Below, one piece after another: positions 26,345 to 35,981 of a DNA stretch of 64,000 nt. Made by a program: the position numbers and the translations under genes. This DNA comes from Paludibacter sp. (GTDB taxonomy: Bacteria; Bacteroidota; Bacteroidia; Bacteroidales; Paludibacteraceae). The notes under the pieces are model-generated. The model did no database searches. It worked only from the letters and a program-made list of their open reading frames with translations, and was not told where the DNA came from. Within the stretch, counting starts at the first letter, position 1. Each line of letters begins with the position of its first letter. The stretch lies in the NCBI GenBank assembly GCA_019163375.1, contig JAFLKK010000001.1, forward strand, positions 1-64,000, read 5' to 3'.

Positions 26345-29300
26345 ATGATTTTTACAAAAAAACTACTTCCTGTTTTATTCATCTGTGGCTTAGTACTCAG
26401 TTCGGCTTACGCATTTGTAAGTCCTGTATATAGTTACACTGTCGAGCCACCCGTGCCCGACAATGTAGTTGTCGCATCGGATACAGGCCAAACTTCCACC
26501 GCCTTTCCCATAAAGAAATACACGCAGGACAGCTATGAGGAATTGAACGCTCAGTATCCAATGGATGCTCCACAACCGGCTAATGTAAAGTCAGGTTTTG
26601 AGTACGATACCCGAACCGGCAATTATGTTCTGCGCTCTAAGGTGGGCGAAACAGATATTTCCACTCCGTTTACTATGACTCCGGAGGAGTATCGTAACTT
26701 CTCGGCCAAACTTGATTTACAGCGGTATTGGAAGGAGAAAAACTCCAAAGCACAGGTAAACAATGAAGATAAATTTTCTAAATCGGATATTAAATTCAGT
26801 CTTGGTCCAGCCGATAAGGTTTTTGGTCCCGGTGGAATACAAATAAAAACGCAAGGTTCGGCCGAGTTGGTATTTGGGTTTAAGAGCAATAAAATCAATA
26901 ATCCGGCGCTCACTGAACGGATGCGAAAGTCGAACATCTTTGATTTTGACGAAAAAATACAGCTGAACGTAAGCGGTAATGTGGGCGATAAATTGAATTT
27001 CGGGCTGAATTACAATACCGAGTCCAGTTTTGATTTTGATCAAAAAATGGTGAAACTGGCCTTTAAGGGGAAGGAAGATGATATTATCAAAAGCATAGAA
27101 GCCGGGAACGTGAGCATGCAACTGAATAGTTCATTGATTTCGGGGAGTACTGCGCTTTTTGGTGTGAAGACCGAATTGCAGTTTGGAAAACTGAGCGTTA
27201 CAGCCCTCGCATCTCAACAAGAATCGCAAACGCAAACCGTGAGCGCAAAAGGTGGAGCGCAAATTACTCATTTTGATGTGGATGCCGATGCTTACGATGA
27301 AAACCGCCACTTCTTTTTGTCGCATTATTTTCGAGATAATTACGAGAAATCAATGAGTCAATTGCCTTTGATTTCGTCGGGTGTTACCATTAAAAGGGTG
27401 GAGGTTTGGGTTACCAACAAACGTGGCAACTACGATCAGGCAAGGAATATTGTTGCGTTTATGGACTTAGGTGAAACGAACAGAATCGACAATCAACACT
27501 GGGCACCTACCGGATCCGATAAATTGCCAAAGAATAAGGTCAATACGCTTTACGATGAAGTTACGGCCATGGATGGTGTGCGCGATGTGCAGCAAGCCAA
27601 CAATGTTCTGTCGTCAAACCTGGGTGTTTATGGAATTAATGGTGGCGAAGATTACGAAAAAATAGAGAGTGCACGTCGTTTGGAACAATCGGAATATACG
27701 CTGAATCCCGGTTTGGGATTCATATCCTTGCGCAATACGCTGAATCCCGATGAGGTTCTTGGTGTGGCTTATGAGTATTCATATGGCGGACAAGTCTATC
27801 AGGTGGGTGAATTTTCTACCGATAATGTTGCAGCTCCTAATGCATTGATTGTGAAACTGCTGAAAGCCACAGCGCAATCTCCTCAGCTGGCATTATGGGA
27901 TTTGATGATGAAAAACGTTTATAATCTGGGAGCTTTGGAAATTCAACCGGATAATTTTAAATTGAATATCGTCTATCGTAATGACTCTGTAGGTACGGAT
28001 ATGCAATATCTTACCGAAGGGAATATAAAAAATGAGCTGTTGCTTCGGGTGATGAACCTCGATCGACTCGATACAAAAGGAAATCTCAACAGGGATGGGA
28101 AGTTTGACTTTGTAGAAGGTTATACGGCACTTTCGTCATCGGGTCGAATTCTTTTTCCTGTTCTGGAGCCTTTCGGCAAACACCTTTTGGATAAAATAGG
28201 AAATGCAGGTATTGCAAAAAAATATGTATTTCAGGAGCTGTATGATTCTACTCTGATTGTAGCACAGAGCTATAGCGAGAAAAAGAAGTTCCGCCTGGTA
28301 GGAGAATACAAAGGTACCAGCGGTGCTACTTCCGAAATACGTCTGAATGCTATGAATATCCCGCGTGGATCGGTAACGGTTACTGCCGGTGGGGTTACGC
28401 TGATTGAAAATAAAGATTATACGGTGGATTATACCATGGGTACGGTTTCCATTATCGACGAGGCTTTGGTGCAATCCAAGACAAAAATTGATGTGAAGCT
28501 GGAAAATCAATCGATGTTTAGCATGCAACGAAAATCGCTTGTTGGTACGCATTTAGAGTATAAGTTCAATAAAGACTTCAGCTTGGGTGGTACAATTATG
28601 CACTTGTCGGAAATGCCACTTACTACCAAAGTGAATACAGGTAGCGAACCCATTTCAAATACTATTTGGGGGATGAATACTTCCTGGCGCACCGAGTCGC
28701 AATGGATTACCAATATGCTCGATAAACTGCCGTTTGTAAATGCCACCAAGCCATCGACCATAGCATTGAATGCAGAATTTGCGCAGCTAATACCGGGACA
28801 CTCCAACGTAATCAGTTCGGCAGGCCTTGCTTATCTCGACGACTTTGAATCGACTAAAACGACTATCGATATTCATTATCCGTTTAGTTGGTATTTGGCC
28901 GGTACACCTTATAACCCCGGTGCAAATGCTCTGTTTCCCGAAGCTGCAAAAAGCAACGATGTGGAATACGGAAAGAACCGTGCGCTGATGTCATGGTATT
29001 TAGTTGATCCGATATTTAATTCTAATGTGAGTGCTACACCTCAATACTTAAGGACTGACGAGGCACAATCGAATCATTTGACGCGTACTGTGGTTGAGCA
29101 GGAAATTTTCCCTAACAGAAATACGCCTCAAGGTCAGACTTCGCGGATGACGGTGTTGAATCTGTCGTATTATCCAACCGAACGTGGACCTTATAATCTC
29201 GACGTAGCAGGGATGAATGCCGATGGAACACTGGCTAATCCGAAAAACCGTTGGGGTGGAATTATGCGTAAGTTGGATGCCAGTGCGAGCGATTTCGAAA

Positions 29301-32300
29301 CATCGAACATCGAATACATTGAGTTTTGGTTGATGGATCCATTTATCAATGATAATGCAAACACTGATAAAGGTGGCGATTTGTATTTCAATCTGGGCGA
29401 TGTCAGCGAAGACATCCTGAAAGATGGAAAGAAATCATTCGAAAATGGACTCCCTTTGGATGGTGATCTTGCTAAAACAGAAGAAACAAAATGGGGTGTT
29501 GTGCCTAAAATTCAATCCACTGTCAGCGCGTTCGACAATGCTGCGGGAGCGCGCAAAAATCAGGATGCAGGGTTGGATGGATTGTCTACCGACAATGAAT
29601 TTCAGTTTTTCACCTACAAAGATTATGTTACGGGCATTAGTGCAAAATTATCTCCTGATGCTAAACAACGCTTTCAGGCCGATCCGTTTTCGCCTATAAA
29701 CGACCCCGCCGGCGATAATTACCATTTCTATCGTGGAAATGATTATGATGATGAAAAACTGGATGTGTTGACCCGTTACAAACATTATAATGGTGTTGAA
29801 GGTAACTCGCCTGAAACGACGACCAACGATATTTATGGTACATCGGCTACTTCGTTGCCCGATCAGGAAGATATAAATCAGGATAATACGCTGAATGAGT
29901 ATGAAAAGTACTATCAATACCGCATTCGCTTAAATAAAGGTTTGATGAATATTGGCGATAACCATATTACCGATATTGTAACTGCAAACGTGACGCTGAA
30001 AAACGATGAAGTTGTGCCGGTAAAATGGTATCAGTTTAAGATTCCGGTTCGACAATATGACGAAAAAATAGGAAGCATCCGAAATTTTAAGTCGATCCGG
30101 TTTATTCGAATGTTCCTCACTAATTTCGAAAAAGAGACGCATTTACGTTTTGCAACTATGGATTTGGTACGTGGCGAGTGGCGTAACTTTACCAAACCAC
30201 TTTATCCGGTGGGTACTTTACCTTTATCAGATGGAAAATTAGAAATTCAGGCCGTAAATATTGAAGAAAACAGCAGCAAAACGCCTGTCAATTACGTGTT
30301 ACCTCCGGGTGTTACGCGTGAGACCGACCCGGGTCAACAACAAATCCTGCAACTAAATGAGCAGGCAATGCTCCTGCGGGTGAATGATCTTTCGCCCGGT
30401 GATGCTCGTGCGGTATATAAAAATACGAATTACGATATGCGTCAGTACAAACGTCTGCAAATGTTTGTGCATGCCGAGAAACTGATGAACGATAATACCA
30501 ATTTGCAAGATAATCAGTTGTCGTGCTTCATTCGTTTGGGGTCAGATATGGTGGATAACTATTATGAATATGAAATTCCACTGCGATTAACTCCTCCCGA
30601 TGACTATGATGGAGGCAATAATTCTCATCGCGAAACTGTTTGGTATCCCGAAAACATGTTTGATTTTCCGTTTACGTCGCTTACCAATGCGAAATTAAAA
30701 CGAAATGTTGACAGACAAAATGATGTGTCGGGCGTTGGAAACACAATTCCATACACAGTCAATGAAACCGATCCTGCAAAACTGAAAAATAAAATCACGG
30801 TGAAGGGTAATCCTTCTTTGTCGGAGGTGCAAACCATTATGATTGGTGTCAGAAGTGTGAAAGGAGAGGTGAGGGGCGATGTGAAATCCGGAGAAATTTG
30901 GGTGAACGAGTTGCGCATGTCCGAGTTTGACGAGTCGGGTGGTTGGGCTGCCATGGGAAACCTGGCGGTAGGATTGTCCGATATCGGAAATGTAAATATC
31001 TCCGGTCGCACCGAGTCTGCAGGATTTGGAGGCATTGAGAGCAATGTGATGAACAGGCGATTGGACGATTTATACCAAATGAATTTTTCTACAGCCCTGG
31101 AACTGGGTCGTTTTTTGCCTGAGAAAGCTAAAATTCAGATTCCGGCCTATTTTTCGTATTCCAACGAGACTTTATCACCCAAATACAATCCACTCGATCA
31201 GGACATTAAACTGAAAGATGCACTGGAAAGTATGGATAATAAGGCAGATCGGGATTCGTTGAAATCAATAACACAGTCGGTGGTGACCACCAGAAGTTTC
31301 AATATCTCGGGTGCCCGGGTAAATATAAAAAGTAAGACTCCACAGTTTTACGACCCTGCCAATGTGTCGTTTAGTTATGCATTTAACGAAACGAAACAAC
31401 ACAGTCAGGATGTAGAGGAAAATCTGGTAAAAGATCAGCGTGGAGCCATCGACTATAATTTCTCGTTTAACCCTACACCTTGGGAGCCCTTTAAAAATGT
31501 CAAAGCACTGAGCAGCCCTATATTGAAAATAGTGAAGGATTTTAATCTGAACTATTTGCCAACAACGTTGAGTTTGAATACCAATATGAATCGTCAATAC
31601 TCGCAGGTGAAATTGCGCGATTTAAATGCCGATCCCTCAATAATTGGGACTAATCAAGCGTTGGATATGACATTCAGTAGGGATTTTATGTGGAACAGAC
31701 GCTTTGATATTACCTACGATTTAACCCGTTCGCTTAAATTTAGTTTCCAATCGGCTATGAATGCCAATATTGCTGAACCATACAAAACCCCTGAGGTAAA
31801 TCCCGATTATTACAAAGAGTGGCGCGACTCGGTTTGGTCCAATATCCGTAAGTTAGGTACTCCTTACGCCTATCAACAGGTGTTTTCGGCCTCGTGGGTC
31901 TTGCCACTAAATAAAATTCCAATTTTCGATTGGGTTACATCCAATGCCAGTTATAATTCTACCTATGATTGGAATAGAATGGCTCGGGTGTCGGGTGACA
32001 GTCAGTTAGGAAATATTGCCACCAGCATGGGGGCATGGCAAGTCGATGGAACGTTAGATTTCGAAAGCCTGTACAACAAATCAAAATATCTGAAGGCTGT
32101 AAATCGAAGGTTTGCTACACAACCGAACACCAATAAATCGAAATTTCAATCTAAAACCTATAATCAGATGGTACGGTTAGAAAAAAATAAGCCGATTACC
32201 ATTAATCACCGCTTAGGCAGCGAAAAGTTTATGTTCAAGGTTGCCGACAAGCTTGGCAAACCCATGTTACTTTCTTACAAGTCGAAGAATTCAAATTCGT

Positions 32301-33841
32301 TGGAAATAACACCTCAGATAGATGCCGATAGTGTTGTGCTTACTCTTGTTAGTCAGGATCCAAATGAGCAAACAGCAAGTGCCAAAACAGTTGATTTTGT
32401 GGCACGTATGTTGATGATGGTGCGCCGCGCAAGCTTTACTTATCGTGAGTCGAACAGTACGGTGCTACCGGGTTTCTTGCCGGAACCGGTTTTCCTTGGA
32501 CAGCAAAAATATGGAGGTGTAGGCTCACAAATGAATGCGCCCGGATATGCTTTTGCTTTTGGATTTCAGGATAAGAATTTACTTCAACGAGCGTTGGATA
32601 ATGGCTGGTTGGTAAATGATACCAGCATCGTCAATCCTGCCACCACAGCATTTACATCCGATCTTGATATTAAGGCTACACTTGAACCTCTGCCAGGGTT
32701 TAAGATAGATGTAAGCGCAAAACGCTATACTGCCGATAATACAACTATTCAGTACATGTTTGACGGGATGCCAACAAGCTTTACGGGGAGTTACAATATT
32801 ACTTTGGTGGCACTTTCCACTGCCTTTAAACCAATGGGAACAGCTAATCAAAATTATAATTCAGAAGTATTCAATACTTTTTTGGCCAATAGAAAGATTA
32901 TACAAAACAGATTGAATAAACAATATACAGGCACTCGTTATCCAAGTAGCGGTTTTTTCAAGGATATTCCTTCTTATGCAGGAAAAGAGTTTGGAACGGT
33001 GGCTAATGCCAATACGGCTTACTCCGAAAATTCGGCCGACGTGCTCATTCCGGCCTTCCTGGCAGCTTATACCGGAAGGGATGCAAATTCGATGAGTACC
33101 AATCCGTTTCTTTCGTTGTTGAGCGTTTTGCCGAACTGGCGTGTTTCTTACGATGGTCTGTCGCGTTTACCATGGATTAAGAATCATTTCCGATCGGTGA
33201 GTCTGACACATGCTTACACTTGTCGTTACAGTGTGGGTGCGTATACTTCATTCTCTACGTGGGAAGGTGTAGGTGGCGATAACAGTGCTCTGGGTTATGT
33301 GCGTGATGTGCAAACGAACAATCCGATTATGTCGTCACCATACGATATTTCAACCGTTTCGTTGACTGAACAATTTAGTCCGCTTATTGGGGTCAATGTG
33401 GCAATGAACAATAGCATGACCGGTAAGGTGGAATTTCGTAAGCAACGAAACCTGGCTCTCAATCTGTCGAGTACGCAATTAGTTGAGGCAGCAAGTGACG
33501 AATATGTGGTAGGGATGGGTTTTGTTGTAAAAGATTTTGATGTTATTCTGAAGTTAAAAAACGACAAGCAAACTACTATTAAAAATGATTTGAAATTAAG
33601 TGCGGATTTGTCATACAAAGACATTAAAACACTTTTACGAAAGATTGACAGCAATCTGACACAAGCTTCGAGCGGAAATAAACTATTGACACTAAAAGTA
33701 ATTGCCGACTACGTTTTCAGTTCGAAACTAAATATTCAATTGTTCTATGACAGACAAATGAGTTCGCCGCTTATTTCATCTTCATTCCCTGTTTCATCAA
33801 CAAACTTTGGGGTTAGTTTCAAATTTATGTTGACACGGTAG
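26345..33841 (+). CDS. sprA: Type IX secretion outer-membrane translocon SprA/Sov
   Basis: At 2498 residues this is the largest gene of the window and matches the size range of SprA (Sov), the single-chain 36-strand barrel through which T9SS cargo crosses the outer membrane. A signal peptide (MIFTKKLLPVLFICGLVLSSAYA) opens the protein. Typical SprA stretches include KFSLGPADKVFGPGGIQIKTQG (about 150-170, cited as a region), repeated NVSGNVGDKLNFGLNYNTE strands, SGEIWVNELRMSEFDE (about 1515-1530) and a C-terminal FGVSFKFMLTR strand ending the barrel. The gene order ruvA-sprA recurs in other Bacteroidota. It works with the Plug protein (16923) and a PorV-type shuttle not seen here. One likely cargo, the amylase at 35982-38729, lies nearby. 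Confidence 0.93.
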   Translation: MIFTKKLLPVLFICGLVLSSAYAFVSPVYSYTVEPPVPDNVVVASDTGQTSTAFPIKKYTQDSYEELNAQYPMDAPQPANVKSGFEYDTRTGNYVLRSKVGETDISTPFTMTPEEYRNFSAKLDLQRYWKEKNSKAQVNNEDKFSKSDIKFSLGPADKVFGPGGIQIKTQGSAELVFGFKSNKINNPALTERMRKSNIFDFDEKIQLNVSGNVGDKLNFGLNYNTESSFDFDQKMVKLAFKGKEDDIIKSIEAGNVSMQLNSSLISGSTALFGVKTELQFGKLSVTALASQQESQTQTVSAKGGAQITHFDVDADAYDENRHFFLSHYFRDNYEKSMSQLPLISSGVTIKRVEVWVTNKRGNYDQARNIVAFMDLGETNRIDNQHWAPTGSDKLPKNKVNTLYDEVTAMDGVRDVQQANNVLSSNLGVYGINGGEDYEKIESARRLEQSEYTLNPGLGFISLRNTLNPDEVLGVAYEYSYGGQVYQVGEFSTDNVAAPNALIVKLLKATAQSPQLALWDLMMKNVYNLGALEIQPDNFKLNIVYRNDSVGTDMQYLTEGNIKNELLLRVMNLDRLDTKGNLNRDGKFDFVEGYTALSSSGRILFPVLEPFGKHLLDKIGNAGIAKKYVFQELYDSTLIVAQSYSEKKKFRLVGEYKGTSGATSEIRLNAMNIPRGSVTVTAGGVTLIENKDYTVDYTMGTVSIIDEALVQSKTKIDVKLENQSMFSMQRKSLVGTHLEYKFNKDFSLGGTIMHLSEMPLTTKVNTGSEPISNTIWGMNTSWRTESQWITNMLDKLPFVNATKPSTIALNAEFAQLIPGHSNVISSAGLAYLDDFESTKTTIDIHYPFSWYLAGTPYNPGANALFPEAAKSNDVEYGKNRALMSWYLVDPIFNSNVSATPQYLRTDEAQSNHLTRTVVEQEIFPNRNTPQGQTSRMTVLNLSYYPTERGPYNLDVAGMNADGTLANPKNRWGGIMRKLDASASDFETSNIEYIEFWLMDPFINDNANTDKGGDLYFNLGDVSEDILKDGKKSFENGLPLDGDLAKTEETKWGVVPKIQSTVSAFDNAAGARKNQDAGLDGLSTDNEFQFFTYKDYVTGISAKLSPDAKQRFQADPFSPINDPAGDNYHFYRGNDYDDEKLDVLTRYKHYNGVEGNSPETTTNDIYGTSATSLPDQEDINQDNTLNEYEKYYQYRIRLNKGLMNIGDNHITDIVTANVTLKNDEVVPVKWYQFKIPVRQYDEKIGSIRNFKSIRFIRMFLTNFEKETHLRFATMDLVRGEWRNFTKPLYPVGTLPLSDGKLEIQAVNIEENSSKTPVNYVLPPGVTRETDPGQQQILQLNEQAMLLRVNDLSPGDARAVYKNTNYDMRQYKRLQMFVHAEKLMNDNTNLQDNQLSCFIRLGSDMVDNYYEYEIPLRLTPPDDYDGGNNSHRETVWYPENMFDFPFTSLTNAKLKRNVDRQNDVSGVGNTIPYTVNETDPAKLKNKITVKGNPSLSEVQTIMIGVRSVKGEVRGDVKSGEIWVNELRMSEFDESGGWAAMGNLAVGLSDIGNVNISGRTESAGFGGIESNVMNRRLDDLYQMNFSTALELGRFLPEKAKIQIPAYFSYSNETLSPKYNPLDQDIKLKDALESMDNKADRDSLKSITQSVVTTRSFNISGARVNIKSKTPQFYDPANVSFSYAFNETKQHSQDVEENLVKDQRGAIDYNFSFNPTPWEPFKNVKALSSPILKIVKDFNLNYLPTTLSLNTNMNRQYSQVKLRDLNADPSIIGTNQALDMTFSRDFMWNRRFDITYDLTRSLKFSFQSAMNANIAEPYKTPEVNPDYYKEWRDSVWSNIRKLGTPYAYQQVFSASWVLPLNKIPIFDWVTSNASYNSTYDWNRMARVSGDSQLGNIATSMGAWQVDGTLDFESLYNKSKYLKAVNRRFATQPNTNKSKFQSKTYNQMVRLEKNKPITINHRLGSEKFMFKVADKLGKPMLLSYKSKNSNSLEITPQIDADSVVLTLVSQDPNEQTASAKTVDFVARMLMMVRRASFTYRESNSTVLPGFLPEPVFLGQQKYGGVGSQMNAPGYAFAFGFQDKNLLQRALDNGWLVNDTSIVNPATTAFTSDLDIKATLEPLPGFKIDVSAKRYTADNTTIQYMFDGMPTSFTGSYNITLVALSTAFKPMGTANQNYNSEVFNTFLANRKIIQNRLNKQYTGTRYPSSGFFKDIPSYAGKEFGTVANANTAYSENSADVLIPAFLAAYTGRDANSMSTNPFLSLLSVLPNWRVSYDGLSRLPWIKNHFRSVSLTHAYTCRYSVGAYTSFSTWEGVGGDNSALGYVRDVQTNNPIMSSPYDISTVSLTEQFSPLIGVNVAMNNSMTGKVEFRKQRNLALNLSSTQLVEAASDEYVVGMGFVVKDFDVILKLKNDKQTTIKNDLKLSADLSYKDIKTLLRKIDSNLTQASSGNKLLTLKVIADYVFSSKLNIQLFYDRQMSSPLISSSFPVSSTNFGVSFKFMLTR

Positions 33842-33957
33842 AAAATTAAGGAATTGTTCTAGCCAGCAACAGCTGTTTTCAAACAACTGACCGGAGGTGA
33901 TTTCGTACATTTTGTCTTGAAATATTAGTTAGTATACAGCTACATCTGCCATTCTGC

Positions 33958-33994
33958 CACCCGATTTCTGCCAAAAACGGAAATCGGGTGTTTT
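33958..33994 (+). terminator. Terminator downstream of sprA
   Basis: An 11-bp stem (CACCCGATTTC / GAAATCGGGTG) is followed by TTTT, about 115 bp after the sprA stop. Confidence 0.7.
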
Positions 33995-34088
33995 GGCAAA
34001 ATTATTGACCTATTGCACCGAACTAAAACTCAAAACTACTAATTCGATAATTTGGCTAATATAGTGGTTCGAATTTAATTATAAAAGT

Positions 34089-34649
34089 ATGAAGAAGAAT
34101 AAACATCCGGAGGAAAATTTAGACGTAAAAGAGAGTGCACCGGCTGCAGAAGCAGGTCAGTCTTGCGAATCAACCGAAAATACAGTAGAAACACCAGTAG
34201 ACGAATTGGAACTTTTGACTCAAAAGTGCGCCGATTTGAATGACAAGAATCTTCGTATGATGGCTGAGTTTGACAATTACCGCAAACGTACGCTAAAGGA
34301 GAGAATGGATTTGTTGAAAACAGCTAGCGAGGGTGTTTTGGTAGATATGCTACCATTGGTTGATGATTTCGAACGTGGTTTAAAAGCTATGGAGACATCA
34401 GAAGACGTACAAGCGGTAAAAGATGGTGTTGAGCTAATTTACAATAAGTTCTTAGCTTTTTTACTTTCAAAAGGAGTAAAGTCTATCCCAACAGAAAATG
34501 AGGCTTTTGATACCGAATTTCATGAAGCTATAACTACTTTTCCTGCACCAAGTGAAGACTTGAAAGGAAAGATTATTGATTGTGCTTCGAAAGGCTATAC
34601 GCTGAACGAAAAAGTAATTCGTTTCTCTAAAGTAGTTGTTGGAGAGTAA
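34089..34649 (+). CDS. grpE: Nucleotide exchange factor GrpE
   Basis: The 186-residue protein has the GrpE plan: a charged, probably disordered N-terminus (1-50), a long coiled-coil helix with the KNLRMMAEFDNYRKRTLKER region (about 55-78), and a C-terminal beta domain including a GYTLNEKVIRFSKVVVG end (about 170-186). It releases ADP from DnaK. dnaJ follows 82 bp downstream on the same strand, while dnaK is not in the window. A heptamer tandem repeat fills the gap between the two genes. Confidence 0.95.
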   Translation: MKKNKHPEENLDVKESAPAAEAGQSCESTENTVETPVDELELLTQKCADLNDKNLRMMAEFDNYRKRTLKERMDLLKTASEGVLVDMLPLVDDFERGLKAMETSEDVQAVKDGVELIYNKFLAFLLSKGVKSIPTENEAFDTEFHEAITTFPAPSEDLKGKIIDCASKGYTLNEKVIRFSKVVVGE

Positions 34650-34651
34650 TT

Positions 34652-34686
34652 CAGTTATAAGTAAATAGTTATCAGTAAACGGTTAG
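34652..34686 (+). repeat. Heptamer tandem repeat in the grpE-dnaJ gap
   Basis: Five 7-bp units (CAGTTAT, AAGTAAA, TAGTTAT, CAGTAAA, CGGTTAG) run without interruption right after the grpE stop codon. Confidence 0.7.
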
Positions 34687-34731
34687 GCGATGGTAGAAAG
34701 TCGGCTAATTCCATAATTCAACGAAAGAGAA

Positions 34732-35892
34732 ATGTCTAAAAGAGATTTTTACGAAATATTAGAAGTGTCCAAGTCGGCTTCTGCTGATGAAATCAAAAAG
34801 GCTTACCGCAAAAAAGCCATTCAGTTCCACCCGGATAAGAACCCGGGTGACAAACAGTCAGAGGAAAAATTCAAGGAAGCAGCTGAAGCGTATGAGATTT
34901 TAAGCGATCAGCAGAAACGTCAGCGTTACGACCAATACGGTCATGCCGGAGTAGGTGGCGCTTCAGGTGGCGGCGGCTTCAATGGCGGCGGAATGAATAT
35001 GGAAGATATATTCTCGCACTTTGGCGATATTTTTGGCGGTCATTTTGGTGGCGGCGGATTTAGCGGATTTGGTGGCGGTCAGCGCGGTGGCGGTCAACGG
35101 GTTCGTAAAGGCTCTGATTTACGGGTGAAAGTGAAACTTACACTTGCAGAAATTGCCGTAGGTGTCGAAAAGAAAATCAAAGTAAAAAAACAGGTGGCTT
35201 GTTCGCATTGTAGCGGAACAGGTGCTGAAGCCGGATCTTCTTCTACAACTTGTACAACCTGTAATGGTCAGGGACGCGTTACCCGTGTGCAAAATACGAT
35301 CTTAGGTCAAATGCAAACTGCAGCCGAATGCCCGACATGTAATGGCGAAGGTAAAATTGTAAAAGATAAATGTAAACACTGTAGTGGCGAAGGCGTTGTT
35401 CGCGAAGATGAAGTTATTACTATAAATATTCCTGCGGGAGTTATGGAAGGTATGCAACTTTCTGTTAGCGGAAAAGGGAACGCGGCGCGTAGGGGAGGAG
35501 TGAACGGAGATTTATTGGTTCTTGTTGAAGAAGAAGCTCACCCTGAATTAATTCGTGATGAAAACGACCTAATATATAACCTTTTACTTACCGTGCCAAT
35601 GGCAACTCTTGGTGGTTCTATTGAAGTCCCAACTGTGGAAGGAAAAGTGAAAGTAACGATCGCCGCCGGAACACAACCCGGAAAAGTGCTGCGCCTGCGT
35701 GGTAAAGGGTTGCCGAGTGTAAACCGTTATGGTACCGGCGATTTGTTGGTAAATATAGGCGTTTATATCCCTGAAAATCTGAATAAAGAAGAGAAAACGG
35801 TTATGGAAAAGCTAGGTAAATCGGATAACGTAAAACCCAATGCTGCTGCCTCAAAAAACTTTTTTCAACATTTTAGAAACATGTTTCAATAA
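34732..35892 (+). CDS. dnaJ: Chaperone DnaJ (Hsp40, class A)
   Basis: The 386-residue protein contains every class A DnaJ part. There is a J domain (1-70) with HPD at 33-35 and a long Gly/Phe-rich linker with GGG repeats (about 75-125). A zinc-binding region has four CxxCxGxG repeats ([32 protein letters not shown]). Two substrate-binding beta domains complete it. It delivers unfolded clients to DnaK and stimulates its ATPase. It is co-oriented with grpE and followed by a strong bidirectional terminator. Confidence 0.97.
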   Translation: MSKRDFYEILEVSKSASADEIKKAYRKKAIQFHPDKNPGDKQSEEKFKEAAEAYEILSDQQKRQRYDQYGHAGVGGASGGGGFNGGGMNMEDIFSHFGDIFGGHFGGGGFSGFGGGQRGGGQRVRKGSDLRVKVKLTLAEIAVGVEKKIKVKKQVACSHCSGTGAEAGSSSTTCTTCNGQGRVTRVQNTILGQMQTAAECPTCNGEGKIVKDKCKHCSGEGVVREDEVITINIPAGVMEGMQLSVSGKGNAARRGGVNGDLLVLVEEEAHPELIRDENDLIYNLLLTVPMATLGGSIEVPTVEGKVKVTIAAGTQPGKVLRLRGKGLPSVNRYGTGDLLVNIGVYIPENLNKEEKTVMEKLGKSDNVKPNAAASKNFFQHFRNMFQ

Positions 35893-35922
35893 ATTTTAGC
35901 GCGGGTGATTTATCCTCAATAT

Positions 35923-35960
35923 AAAAAAATGCACGGCTATTTTTAGCTGTGCATTTTTTT
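35923..35960. terminator. Bidirectional terminator between dnaJ and the amylase gene
   Basis: A 17-bp inverted repeat (A-run plus TGCACGGCTA / TAGCTGTGCA plus T-run) with a 4-nt loop lies between the converging stops. It has an A tract on one side and a T tract on the other. Confidence 0.9.
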
Positions 35961-35981
35961 TATATATCAATATATTGCATT